Shown piece after piece: positions 28,436-37,809 of a stretch of 64,000 bases of DNA. A program made the translations under genes and the position numbers. Under the pieces are notes generated by a model. That model saw only the letters and a program-made list of their open reading frames with translations, was not told the DNA's origin and did no database searches. Position 1 is the stretch's first letter. Every line of letters starts with the position of its first letter. This DNA is from Sporosarcina thermotolerans (lineage in GTDB: Bacteria > Bacillota > Bacilli > Bacillales_A > Planococcaceae), in assembly GCF_030067815.1 (NCBI RefSeq), contig NZ_CP125968.1, positions 539,501 to 603,500 on the forward strand, in the 5' to 3' direction.

Positions 28436-28961
28436 ACGAAAACCTCCCGTTTTGCCGTAATCTTTTTTTACCCCTGTACACCCGGTTGTCGATTGCCGAT
28501 ATACTCAATCCTAACTTTTCGGCGGTCTCTTCGGATGAAAAACCAAGCAAATACCGCATGATAAAAATCTTCTGGTCCATCGGCTCCAGTTCGTTCAGCA
28601 ACTCTTTCACTCGATCTTCCGCAACCTTTGAGACTTCTACAGGGATTTCAATAAATTCAGAGGCTACTTCAATGTTCTTTGCTTCTTTTCGGTAATAATC
28701 GATTGCTTTATATTTCGCCACGGCACAAATCCAGTTTTTAAATTCATCCGGGTTTCGACCGCGAAACTTCTTTGCGTTCTGCCAAATCGCATGGAAAATA
28801 TCATTGACGCATTCACCAATCAATTCCTCTTGTCTGACGGGTCCAAGAACTTGTCGAACAACACTTTTAATAAGCGGTAAATAACGGTCAACGATGAAGT
28901 CCAAAGCATCTTCCTTCCCGGACTGCAGACGTTTGATGAAATTGTTTTCATGTGTCCTCAT
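28419..28961 (-). CDS. ECF RNA polymerase sigma factor (module 2)
   Basis: A 180-residue sigma factor with region 2 (ELIGECVNDIFHAIWQNAKKF, FKNWICAVAKYKAIDYYR) and region 4 (LEPMDQKIFIMRYLLGFSSEETAEKLGLSISAIDNRVYRGKK). AAAGGAG precedes ATG 28961. Unlike the other three modules, no clear ECF promoter is visible; instead a perfect 14-bp palindrome lies 20 bp before the start. Confidence 0.9.
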   Translation of the reverse strand: MRTHENNFIKRLQSGKEDALDFIVDRYLPLIKSVVRQVLGPVRQEELIGECVNDIFHAIWQNAKKFRGRNPDEFKNWICAVAKYKAIDYYRKEAKNIEVASEFIEIPVEVSKVAEDRVKELLNELEPMDQKIFIMRYLLGFSSEETAEKLGLSISAIDNRVYRGKKRLRQNGRFSYEGHI

Positions 28962-28981
28962 AGTTTTCTCCTTTGTTTTTG

Positions 28982-28995
28982 GTAAAGGCCTTTAC
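28982..28995. promoter_or_regulatory. perfect 14-bp palindrome in the leader of sigma module 2
   Basis: GTAAAGGCCTTTAC lies between a possible TATATA -10 box and the sigma start codon. Its position would suit a repressor site. Confidence 0.45.
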
Positions 28996-29104
28996 ACCCT
29001 ATATAACGAAAGTTAGCTGATGAATCTCGCGAGGTTGTTAATTTCTTTTAAATGATGGCGGTCTGTTTATAATGAAGCAAGTAAACGTACAGTTCCTAAG
29101 TCCT

Positions 29105-29185
29105 TAAACGACGATAACTCCTCGCAATTGACCGATAACTCTACGTAAGTGACCGATAACTCACCACAAGTGATCGATATCCAAA
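29105..29185 (-). repeat. four-unit 21-bp repeat array, family 2 (copy F)
   Basis: Read on the minus strand the units are AGTTATCGGTCACTT with linkers. The plus-strand CGATAAC or CGATATC cores fall at 29112, 29133, 29154 and 29175, exactly 21 bp apart. The last unit (AGTTATCGTCGTTTAAGGAC) matches the last unit of the array at 57902. It lies just behind the terminator of the ligase gene in the same direction. Confidence 0.8.
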
Positions 29186-29224
29186 AAACTACCACAGACT
29201 CCGCGCCCACCATAAAACAACATG

Positions 29225-29252
29225 AAAAAACCCTCAGTCAAAGACCGAGGGC
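29225..29252 (-). terminator. rho-independent terminator of the ligase-like gene
   Basis: On the minus strand CCCTCGGTC / GACTGAGGG followed by TTTTTT, 7 bp after the stop. Confidence 0.88.
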
Positions 29253-29258
29253 AGTATC

Positions 29259-30451
29259 TTACTTCGTAAAGTTATCAAAATATCCTTGAATGAACACAAT
29301 CGGTGTCCCTTTATCCCCGCTACCTGAAGTCAAATCGGACAAAGACCCGATCAGGTCAGTCAGCTTACGAGGGGTTGTCCCTTGGGATTCCATTGAGCCG
29401 ACGAGATCGTCATCTTTATTCTCAATGAATTCATTGATTGCTTTTTTCAATTCATCGCCGCGCAGATCGGCGAAGTTGTTGTCTGCGAGGTATTTCAATT
29501 TAATTTCATTCGGTGTTCCGTCGAGGCCTGCTGTATATGCAGGGGAAACGACTGGGTCTGCAAGTTCCCAAATCTTACCGACCGGGTCTTTGAACGCGCC
29601 GTCGCCGTACACCATGACTTCAACCGTTTTACCTGTTTTCTCTTTCAGCATAGCCTGAATCGTGTCAACAACTGGTTGGCAGTTGCGTGGGAAGAGCTTG
29701 ACGCTGTCTTCTGTCGCTTTATTGGAACCTAAAAGCCCGTATGTTTCGTTATAGCCGCTGCCGTCAACGGATTCAGAAAGAATATCGTCCAGGCTATAAA
29801 CCTTTTCAACGCCGTTCGCGTTCAAGATGCGTTTTGTTCTGAAACGTGAATGGATGTCGCAAGTAAGTACGTTTTTTGTGTAATCAAGAATCGTCTTCGC
29901 ATTATTCGAGAAGATGACTTCGCATTCTACGCCGTATTCTTCAACGATCGATTTATAGTAATCAATATAATCAATACCTGTAAATGTATGTTTATTGTAG
30001 CCGAAATGGCCACGGAATTCTTCTTCATTCAAAACGTCCGTCCAAGGGTTGACGCCCTTTTCATCAAGTGTGTCAAGATCGACAAGGTGATTGCCGACTT
30101 CATCAGATGGATAGCTAGCATCAAGACGATTTTCTTCGCAGCACCTTTTGCAATCCCTCTTAGACAGATGGCAAAGCGGTTACGGCTCAGAATTGGGAAG
30201 ATGACGCCGATTGTGTCGTCGCCGAATTTCGATTGAACGTCTTTCGCAATATGATCGACTGTCGCGTAATTGTCTTGCGCGCGAGCTACGATGGATTCCG
30301 TGATTGTAACGATATCTCTGTCATTGATCGTTAATTTTTCTACTTCCGCCGCTTTCAATACGCTATCTACAACGATTTCCTCGATATTGTCCCCTTTATT
30401 AATGATTGGGCATCGAAGTCCTCTGACAACCGTTCCAACTACTCTTTCCAA
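29259..30451 (-). CDS. coenzyme F420-0:L-glutamate ligase (CofE) family protein, frameshifted
   Basis: About 398 residues after repair. The N-terminal half (RGLRCPIINKGDNIEEIV, ITESIVARAQDNYA, GVIFPILSRNRFAICLRGIAKG) resembles the CofE/FbiB-type F420 gamma-glutamyl ligase fold, which adds Glu to a carboxylate using GTP. The C-terminal half has acidic motifs (VMVYGDGAFKDPVGKIWE). A frameshift near 30128 (GTCTTGAT) is repaired by one base. F420 is not expected in Bacillales and no other F420 gene is here, so the true substrate is probably different. It is divergent from a LysR gene. Confidence 0.7.
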
Positions 30452-30499
30452 TGTTATCGCTCCTTATCGGTGTAACTTAACTGACGATCTACTTGTATG

Positions 30500-30519
30500 A
30501 TACTACCAATTGGTGGTAT
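30500..30519. promoter_or_regulatory. LysR-type operator palindrome
   Basis: ATACTACCAATTGGTGGTAT is a 20-bp near-perfect palindrome (one mismatched pair) in the 110-bp gap between lysR and the divergent ligase-like gene. Position and ATAC...GTAT ends suit a LysR-type recognition site. Confidence 0.6.
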
Positions 30520-30563
30520 AAGTAAAATTAATATATCTAATAATGGATATAAGGGGTGGTTAT

Positions 30564-31448
30564 ATGGTTAGTAAATTAGATTTGTATCGTATTTTTTGTG
30601 TTGTAGGTAGAAATGAAAGCTTTTCCGGGGCCGCGAAGGAACTTTTCATGACCCAGCCAGCCATCAGCCAATCCATCATGCAGCTGGAGAAGGAGTTAGA
30701 TACACGCCTTTTCAATCGAACTCCTAAAGGTGTCACGCCGACAAATGAGGGAAGCCTTCTGTTGGAGTATGTTAATTCTGCTATCAATTTAATCGAGATC
30801 GGGGAAGAAAAGATTGCAGAGTTCAAAAATCTCACAATCGGAGAACTGCGGATCGGCGTTGGCGATACGATTTCCAAATACTTTCTCCTTCCGCAACTTG
30901 AGGCCTTCCGTAATCGATACCCAAGTCTTAAATTAAAAATCGAAAATGGAACGACGGATACGCTCATTTCATTGCTGAAGTCCGGGGAAGTCGATATTGT
31001 CGTATGCAATTTGCCTGTTGACGATGATGCATTGAACGTGAGATCGTGCATGGATATCCATGATACATTTGTATATGGAGACAAATATCGGAAACTGCTT
31101 GCAAGGCCAATCGGATTTCAGGAGCTTGTGAAACTACCTCTAATTTTCCTTGAGCCGAGTTCGAATTCAAGAAAGTACGTCGAAGACTTTCTATTGTCAA
31201 AGGGCGTGAAGATTTCACCGGAGTTCGAATTGGGATCTCATGATCTTGTCGTTGAATTTGCACGGATCAATATGGGGATTGCATGTGTGACAAGAGAATT
31301 CACGGAGGATTATCTCGAAAGTGGCATGCTTCAGGAAGTGCAGTTGAAGGAGCAGATTCCGCATCGCAGTATCGGGGTTTGTTCTTTGAAAAGTGTGCCG
31401 CTATCACCGGCTTCGACGAGGTTTTTGGAGTTATTAGTACCGGAGTGA
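30564..31448 (+). CDS. LysR family transcriptional regulator
   Basis: A 294-residue regulator: N-terminal winged helix (FSGAAKELFMTQPAISQSIMQLEKELDTRLF), linker helix and a periplasmic-binding-like effector domain from about residue 90. Start 30564 follows AAGGGGTGG; an ATG at 30543 has no such site. It is divergent from the CofE-family gene with a palindrome between them, so it probably controls that gene. The stop is followed within a few bases by a repeat array. Confidence 0.88.
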   Translation: MVSKLDLYRIFCVVGRNESFSGAAKELFMTQPAISQSIMQLEKELDTRLFNRTPKGVTPTNEGSLLLEYVNSAINLIEIGEEKIAEFKNLTIGELRIGVGDTISKYFLLPQLEAFRNRYPSLKLKIENGTTDTLISLLKSGEVDIVVCNLPVDDDALNVRSCMDIHDTFVYGDKYRKLLARPIGFQELVKLPLIFLEPSSNSRKYVEDFLLSKGVKISPEFELGSHDLVVEFARINMGIACVTREFTEDYLESGMLQEVQLKEQIPHRSIGVCSLKSVPLSPASTRFLELLVPE

Positions 31449-31450
31449 AG

Positions 31451-31592
31451 TCAGTTATGCGGGATTATTTCGGTTTATGCTTTTTTGGTGGCGTTTATGG
31501 ACTTTTAATAACATTTATGCGTTTTTAGCCGATATTATGCGTAAATAAGCGGATTTATGCGTGTATATCGGGGTTTATGCTTTTTTAGCAAC
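31451..31592 (+). repeat. seven-unit 20-bp repeat array, family 5 (copy I)
   Basis: Cores TTATGC start at 31455, 31475, 31495, 31515, 31535, 31555 and 31575, exactly 20 bp apart; between them lies variable T- and G-rich sequence. It begins right behind the lysR stop codon. Because 20 is not a multiple of three, the conservation cannot come from coding. Confidence 0.82.
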
Positions 31593-31619
31593 AGAGATAA
31601 TAAAAGGGGGACGACTAAA

Positions 31620-32163
31620 ATGTTTACGTATCAAATTAACGATGAAATTGAATTGCGTCTATTGGAAGTGCGACATGCGGAACAATTATTCAATCTAACC
31701 GACAAATCACGTGATAGTTTGCGTGAATGGCTTCCGTGGATCGACTTCACAAAGACGGTGGAAGATTCAAGGGGCTTTATCCTTGGAACGATGCAGCAGT
31801 TTAGCCGCAACGATGGGTTTCAAGCGGGGATCTGGCATAAAGGGGAACTTGCTGGTGTCATCGGTTTGCACGGCATCAATTGGTCAAACAAATCGACATC
31901 CATCGGCTATTGGCTCGGGAAAGACCACGAGGGGCATGGATTGATGACACAAGCATGTGAGGCGATTATCGAATATTGCTTCACAGAATTGGGATTGAAT
32001 CGGATTGAAATACGAACTGCGACTGAAAATAAAAAGAGTATGGCGATCCCGAACAGACTTGGATTCCAGCAGGAAGGTCATATAAAACAAGCAGAGTGGC
32101 TTTATAACAAGTTTCGATCATTTTGTCTTTGGAATGGTGAAAGAGGACTGGAGGAATCGGTAA
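31620..32163 (+). CDS. RimJ/RimL-type GNAT acetyltransferase, frameshifted near the 3' end
   Basis: About 181 residues after repair, similar to YdaF/RimL ribosomal-protein-type N-acetyltransferases: DSLREWLPWID, IGYWLGKDHEGHGLMTQAC (acetyl-CoA loop), IRTATENKKSMAIPNRLGF. Near 32112 one extra T in TTT breaks the frame; removing it gives the expected ending (DHFVFGMVKEDW) and a stop at 32161-32163, just before a hairpin. Without repair the frame runs through the terminator. Start 31620 follows AAAAGGGGGAC. Confidence 0.82.
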
Positions 32164-32173
32164 GAAAAAATGT

Positions 32174-32212
32174 AACAGGCGAAGGAATGAAAAATACATT
32201 CCTTCGCCTGTT
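32174..32212. terminator. bidirectional terminator
   Basis: Perfect 16-bp stem beginning AACAGGCGAAGG with loop AAAAATA; a T-run follows on the minus strand. Confidence 0.85.
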
Positions 32213-32222
32213 CGTCTACCAT

Positions 32223-32600
32223 CTAATTCTTTTCCAAACGAGTCAGTACGTTGAATCCAAAGCAAAGTACACCTAAAACGGTCATTACTCCGCCTAATGT
32301 TGCGAACAGGAAGAATATCTCCGGTCCTCCTAAAATAGCAGTTGCGATGCTGATCATCATAATTGGCAATCCGATATTATGAAGCCAGAAATGCGCTTTT
32401 GCCAACCCGGATTGCTCCAGGTTTGGATACAGATGATAAAATAGCCCGACCAAGGCCAAAGACACCCATCCGACCAAGTTCAAGTGGACATGCACAGACG
32501 TTAAGTTAAAGACATGCGTGAAAGACATGTATAAACCGAAAGAAATACCAATCATGAAATACACCACTGAAATCTTCATCAAAGTTTTCGCCATCTTCAT
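32223..32600 (-). CDS. small cytochrome oxidase subunit I-like membrane protein
   Basis: A 125-residue protein with four membrane helices. The stretch SVHVHLNLVGWVSLALVGLFYHLYP resembles helices of heme-copper oxidase/NorB subunit I, including paired His residues. It is far too short to be a catalytic subunit; similar short homologues occur in Bacillales as stand-alone genes. Function unknown, possibly heme or quinone related. Confidence 0.68.
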   Translation of the reverse strand: MKMAKTLMKISVVYFMIGISFGLYMSFTHVFNLTSVHVHLNLVGWVSLALVGLFYHLYPNLEQSGLAKAHFWLHNIGLPIMMISIATAILGGPEIFFLFATLGGVMTVLGVLCFGFNVLTRLEKN

Positions 32601-32713
32601 TACACCTCCTTCCTACATTTAAATCGTTCATAGTATTCTATGATTTGTATCAACATAGGAATGAGGGTGTTTGAATGAAATTCAAAAGATATTTTTCCGA
32701 TTATACAAACTCT

Positions 32714-32739
32714 TGTAACAAAACATAATCTGAATCGAC
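32714..32739 (+). promoter_or_regulatory. ECF (SigX-like) autoregulatory promoter
   Basis: TGTAAC (32714-32719), a 16-bp spacer and CGAC (32736-32739) match the SigX-type pattern, 33 bp before the sigma gene start. Confidence 0.65.
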
Positions 32740-32771
32740 TTATTGGTACAGCTGAAAGGGGGCCGGCCTTT

Positions 32772-33294
32772 TTGAATGAAAAATCACTGCATATCTCGGA
32801 ACTGTTTAACCAGTTTCATAAGGATGTGTATCATTTCGCTCTGTATTTCACGAACAATAAACAGGATGCTGAGGATATAACGCAGGAAACGTTTCTTAAG
32901 GCGATGAAAAACCTGCATCAATTGAAGGACCCACAAAAAGTGAAGACATGGATATTATCTATTACGCGATTTACGGCAGTCGATTGGATTCGAAAGCAAA
33001 AGTTAAGAAGCCTGTTTCCGAGAACAATATCTGATGTTACTTACGAAGAAGAACGTAAATAGCCGACATATAATTGGGGAAGAAAACTGGCAAGACCTTC
33101 AACGTGCGCTCGTTAAACTGAAACCGCATTATCGTAGTGTCATAATTTTAAGGGGATTGAACGAGCTTAGTATAAAAGAAACTGCCGAGGCGTTGCGATG
33201 CAGTGAGGGGAAGGTGCGGGTGGATTTTCACCGAGCACTTCAAGAATTGAAGAAGGACACTAACCTCAAAGAAGGGTGGGAGAGCTATGAATGA
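32772..33294 (+). CDS. ECF RNA polymerase sigma factor (module 3), frameshifted
   Basis: About 174 residues after repair. Region 2 (DVYHFALYFTNNKQDAEDITQETFLKAMK) and region 4 (LKPHYRSVIILRGLNELSIKETAEALRCSEGKVRVDFHRAL) are intact. A frameshift near 33058 is repaired by one A in the AAA run of CGTAAATAG. TTG start at 32772 with AAAGGGGG upstream. The promoter suggests a SigX-like sigma factor. It overlaps the next gene by 8 bp. Confidence 0.85.
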
Positions 33295-34473
33295 ACCTAC
33301 TGAAAAAGAGATAGAGTTCTTACAAAGTCTTCGAAATCGACCGGATAAGGATCCGGATAAAGAATTCGTTAGCCGTCTACAAAGACAACTTATTCAACCT
33401 TCAACTAAAAATGGGCCTAAATTCATCCCGATTGCAGTCACTTCACTGGCATTCATAACTTTTCTTGCAGTGACTTTCCTCTTTCTCAATCAACCTCCAA
33501 ACGGGGTTCCACTTGTATTGGAGGAACCTATAGACAAAAAGGAAGCCATTGAAAATACTCCTCAAGATGGGATGCTGATTGCCGAAAAGGAACAAGCCAA
33601 AGTGATTCTGGAATTGCCTTATGGTGAAGGAATTAATCAACCGGGAATGCCGCAAAACGGCCAGGAGGCAGTGATCGTGCAGTGGAGAGCTTTTTTGTAA
33701 AAGATGGCGTCTTTTATCTATTGGACAATGCAGCCCGGAAGGTGATGGTTACAACGCTGGAAGGTCATCTTTTCACCATCCAATTGGATGATTCGGAGGA
33801 TGGTAAATGGTATCGAGATATCTTTGTGGATGAAGACAACAATATATATGTACTTGATTCATCTTATTATAAGGGAGTTAGTAAATTCAGTCCGGAGGGT
33901 GAGCTGTTGGAAGTATTTCCAATCAAGGCGGACATGATGGATCCAAATGCAGTTGTTGTAAATGAGCAAAATGAAATAATTGTCCACGATGTACGACCGC
34001 TCATGGAAAATCTGATGACAGGGGAAATCTCAAGACCCCTAAAAACCTATGAACATGATTCCGTCACCGCCCAAATAATCCGTAAAGACGAGCAAACAGA
34101 AATCATCAATATCAAAGAGGCTGATATTGAACAAAAGATTACCGTTCCATTCGATCATACAACTGGCGGCATCCGTATTTTAGACATCCGATCCAATCAA
34201 CTCATCTTCGAAAAAACGGAAGTGGCCGATACGCATAAAATAATGGCGGAATTTCATGTGTATGTCATCAATAAGGAGGGGAATGTTTTAGGTGCAGTTA
34301 GAGAGCCCCATGAGCAATCGGCCTATTATTCAACCCATTCATTGCGAATGCAAGGGGATAAGATCTTTTATCTATCAGCAGGTGCTGATTCAGTAGCTAT
34401 CTATGAATTGATCCCTGGGGAACGGTTTGAGAAAAAACTGCAGGACCGGATTGATGAGTTTTTGAATGAATAA
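33287..34473 (+). CDS. anti-sigma-like membrane protein (module 3), frameshifted
   Basis: About 396 residues after repair: a 45-residue charged cytoplasmic head (EFVSRLQRQLIQPS), one membrane helix (FIPIAVTSLAFITFLAVTFLFL), then an extracytoplasmic beta-rich domain with repeated strand pairs (FYLLDNAARKVMVTT, NIYVLDSSYYKGVSKFSPEGEL), probably a propeller. The frame breaks near 33676 and one base restores it. It is coupled to sigma module 3, so it is probably its anti-sigma factor. Confidence 0.75.
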
Positions 34474-34476
34474 AAA

Positions 34477-34520
34477 AGATGCCTGCCCGCTAAGATTTCA
34501 CCAGTGGCAGGCACCTTTTA
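34477..34520. terminator. bidirectional terminator
   Basis: GATGCCTGCC / GGCAGGCACC stem flanked by A- and T-runs, between convergent genes. Confidence 0.75.
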
Positions 34521-36177
34521 TTTCCGTCGGGATGGCCGATGGTATGGATTAGGTAGACGAACATTAGCAAAAATATGACGAAGAGAGCCTCGATTGTCGG
34601 ATATTGCCAAAGGAAACTTGAGCGTCCAACGATGGCTGAACCGATGAACAAGCCTGCCAAGAGAATACTAAGGGAAAACAGCATGATGCTAAATGACAGA
34701 CGATTGCTGATTTGATCAAGTTTACCTAAAATCATTTTTAGTTGTTGGGGATTAACATCCAAACTGAGTTTTCCCTTACGGATAGTCGTTGCAATCGCTT
34801 TTAATTCCTTCGGGAAACGGTAAAGGATACCCAAACTTCCGATAATCTCAACCCATGAGTTTTCTAAAACCTTCTTTGGATTATAGCGTTTCCACATGAG
34901 CTTCTTCCGAAAGGTTCAACAGCCGTCATCATGTTCAACGATGGATCCAACTTTGAAATTACACCTTCCAATGTTAGAATGGATTTCCCCAGCACAGCGA
35001 TTTCCGTAGGTATCATAATATTATGTCGGTAAGCGACTTGGAACAGCTCAATGAAAATAGTACCCAGGCTTATTTCATCTAACGAGATATCATAGTATTT
35101 GTTTTGTAGTTCATCGACGTCCCTTGTAAATGCCCGTAAATCCGTTTCATCGGAAATGATGCCCATTTCGTAAAAAAGACTTACCATTCCTTCCGTGTTT
35201 CGATTACGCATATGGAGGATAAGGGGGGCGAATTGCTCTTTTAGTTTATTGTCAAGCCGTCCGACCATTCCGAAGTCTAAGTAAGACACGACGTTATCAG
35301 GCAATATGAAAATATTCCCCGGATGTGGATCCCCGTGGAAAAACCCTTCATCTAAAATTTGGTGGAGCATCGAATCGAAAATCCTCCGAGCGATCAATTT
35401 GCGATCGTACCCGTATTGGTCGAGTTTTTCCAAATCATTCGCTTTAATCCCTTCAATCTTGTCCATCGTCAATACTTTATCCGTTGAAAAATTCCAATGA
35501 ACCTTTGGGATGGAGACGTTTGGCTGCTTTTCAAATTGTTTCGCAATGCGTTCACAGTTCCGCCCTTCCAAACGGTAATCAAGCTCGTTATGCAATGACT
35601 TTGAGAATTCAACGATCATATCGCGAAGGCGGTAGGTTTTTGCCCAATCCGCCCTTTTCACTAAAAACTTGGCAAAATCGTCAAGTATGGCAAGGTCAGT
35701 CTCCATCGTTGGCCTTATGTCGGGGCGCTGCACCTTAACTGCTACTTGTTCACCCGAATGCAATCTTGATACATGGACTTGGCCAATTGAAGCAGTCGCC
35801 AAGGGCTCCTCTGAAAACTCGCTAAAAAACTCCTCAAGCGGTCCATCCAATTCAAACTGGACAATTTCTTGAATTTGTTCAAAAGGAACGGGCGTAACAT
35901 GATCTAACAGCTTCTCAAGCTCAAACGCAATCATCGGAGGAACAAGATCACGCCTCGAACTTGCAATTTGCCCAAGCTTAATGAAAGTCGGTCCAAGCTC
36001 CTGTAATGCCTGCCGGAGTTTTTCACCGATTTCCTGCATATTCATATCGGACGTGTCATGCTTTGATTCATTACGAGTTATTAGGCCTAAACGGAGTAGG
36101 AAACGGCTAAGTCCATTCCGTAAAAAGGCATGGATAATTTCTTTAAAGCGTTTCGTATGGCGAATTTTCATTTTCAA
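34490..36177 (-). CDS. AarF/UbiB (ABC1) family kinase-like protein, frameshifted
   Basis: About 563 residues after repair. An ABC1 kinase-like domain with the Ala-rich nucleotide loop (ATASIGQVH), Lys in VAVKVQRP, the KxGQ motif (FIKLGQIASSRRD), catalytic-type FFHGDPHPGN and metal-binding YLDFGMVG; two membrane helices lie at the C-terminus. Homologues help ubiquinone synthesis in other bacteria; here the role in menaquinone or lipid metabolism is unknown. A frameshift near 34905 is repaired by one A in GAAGAAGC. Confidence 0.88.
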
Positions 36178-36267
36178 AAAAACTCCTCCAGTTTTTTATG
36201 GCTGTATGACAGATATACCCGTTTGGGGGTCGGGTTATCCATTTGTTTTAGAGGTCGGTTTTAAAAT

Positions 36268-36298
36268 GAAAAAAGGGCTGGCATTTAGCCAACCCTTC
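36268..36298 (-). terminator. rho-independent terminator of guaC
   Basis: On the minus strand AAGGGTTGGC / GCCAGCCCTT followed by TTTTC. Confidence 0.88.
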
Positions 36299-36304
36299 CG
36301 TTAA

Positions 36305-37291
36305 TCAATAAACCTTGTCGCCATTAAAAATAGAATTCTTCACAATAACATAGTCAACTGTGCGAATTGCATCCAATTTATTTCCGCCAGCATAAGAGAT
36401 AGAAGACTGGAGATCCTGCTGCATTTCCGTCAACGTGTCCTGCAACTTCCCTCTATACTCAACATGCATTTTCTTTCCTTCAACGTTCTTCTTTTCGCCT
36501 TTTTGGAATTCCGACGCAGAACCGAAGTATTCCTTATACAGCTTGCCATCCACTTCAATTGTTTCCCCAGGGGATTCTTCGTGACCTGCGAAAAGTGACC
36601 CTATCATAACCATGGACGCACCGAAACGTACGGATTTCGCGATATCACCGTGTGTACGGATGCCGCCATCCGCGATAATCGGCTTCGTCGCAGCTTTTGC
36701 ACACCAGCGAAGTGCCGCCAATTGCCAGCCGCCTGTTCCGAAACCTGTCTTGATTTTCGTGATACAAACTTTCCCTGGTCCAATACCGACCTTAGTAGCG
36801 TCAGCGCCCGCATTTTCAAGCTCGCGGACAGCTTCCGGAGTACCAACATTACCAGCGATGACAAAAGTCTCGGGCAAATGCTTTTTCAAATGTTGAATCA
36901 TACGGATGACTGCATTCGAATGGCCATGCGCGATATCAATCGTCACATAATCCGGAACGAGTCCATCTGCAGATAGTTGCTCCACGAATCCATACTCATC
37001 TTCCTTAACGCCGACACTAATGGAAGCAATCAATCCTCGGGCATGCATATCCTTAATGAATTCTGCACGTGTTTCCGGATTGAAACGGTGCATGATATAA
37101 AAATAACCACCTTCAGCTAACTGGACAGCAATCTTTTCATCAATGATTGTCTGCATATTTGCAGGAACGACCGGCAAGACGAATTTATGTTTACCTAATG
37201 TGACCGAAGTATCACACTCTGAACGGCTATTTACTATACATTTATTAGGAACTAATTGAATATCTTCATAATCAAATACTGTATCCATCAT
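36305..37291 (-). CDS. guaC: GMP reductase
   Basis: A 328-residue TIM-barrel enzyme that converts GMP to IMP and ammonia with NADPH, part of purine salvage. The N-terminal [20 protein letters not shown] is diagnostic for the Bacillota GuaC type; the catalytic Cys lies in [11 protein letters not shown] near residue 175, and the phosphate-binding [11 protein letters not shown] follows. Start 37291 (or 37288) follows GGGAGTG. A PurR-like inverted pair lies upstream, and no purine riboswitch is visible. Confidence 0.92.
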   Translation of the reverse strand: MMDTVFDYEDIQLVPNKCIVNSRSECDTSVTLGKHKFVLPVVPANMQTIIDEKIAVQLAEGGYFYIMHRFNPETRAEFIKDMHARGLIASISVGVKEDEYGFVEQLSADGLVPDYVTIDIAHGHSNAVIRMIQHLKKHLPETFVIAGNVGTPEAVRELENAGADATKVGIGPGKVCITKIKTGFGTGGWQLAALRWCAKAATKPIIADGGIRTHGDIAKSVRFGASMVMIGSLFAGHEESPGETIEVDGKLYKEYFGSASEFQKGEKKNVEGKKMHVEYRGKLQDTLTEMQQDLQSSISYAGGNKLDAIRTVDYVIVKNSIFNGDKVY

Positions 37292-37305
37292 ATACACTCC
37301 CAAAT

Positions 37306-37341
37306 ACGAATATTATTTATATTATTTAGTTCATCGTTCGT
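37306..37341 (-). promoter_or_regulatory. possible PurBox-like inverted pair before guaC
   Basis: ACGAACGAT and ACGAATATT occur as an inverted pair with about 18 bp between them, in AT-rich DNA just upstream of guaC. The halves resemble PurR boxes (core CGAAC). The match is loose. Confidence 0.35.
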
Positions 37342-37537
37342 ACTTTTGTAATTTACATCATTTTATTCCATTCGTCAACTGCTTACTATTAGTAGTAGGC
37401 TTAAAAGTCAGAACCATTCTCGTTGTAATAGGCTTTGCTTCTTGAAATTAAATTATACTTGCTTTATTTTTATAGGAAGCGAAATAGAAGATGAATATGC
37501 TACACTGGTTAAATAAAAGCACAAGGAGGATAAAATC

Positions 37538-37714
37538 ATGCAATATTCGAAGTCGAAGATGGAACTGCTTGTGAAAAACAATGCGGAATTGACGAAGAGG
37601 CTCAAAGATATTATGAAGGAGCACGAATTAGAGAAGAGTTTCGCATTGAAGGCGTTGTATCATGCTGAAGTGAAGGAAAGCGGAAGGTTCATGAAGGATT
37701 ATCAGGAGTTGTGA
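37538..37714 (+). CDS. small charged helical protein
   Basis: A 58-residue protein (MQYSKSKMELLVKNNAELTK at the start, KDYQEL at the end) rich in Lys and Glu and predicted fully helical. A very strong ribosome site (ACAAGGAGGA, 37521-37530) precedes ATG 37538 and a perfect terminator follows 8 bp after the stop, which makes it a convincing single-gene transcript despite its size. I do not recognise the family. Confidence 0.72.
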   Translation: MQYSKSKMELLVKNNAELTKRLKDIMKEHELEKSFALKALYHAEVKESGRFMKDYQEL

Positions 37715-37721
37715 TAAATAT

Positions 37722-37763
37722 AGAGAACGGCAGCGCAGAAAATGCGTTGCCGTTCTATTTTTT
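37722..37763 (+). terminator. rho-independent terminator
   Basis: AGAACGGCA / TGCCGTTCT stem with a further inner CGCA/TGCG pairing and an ATTTTTTT tail. Confidence 0.9.
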
Positions 37764-37809
37764 TGAAGCTTAAAAGTGATACGATAGTTAAAAAGCGAGG
37801 AGATGGATT

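Noticed and set aside
37304-37537. Purine riboswitch before guaC
   Set aside because: None of the conserved loop or junction sequences is present on the minus strand; only a loose PurBox-like pair is seen.
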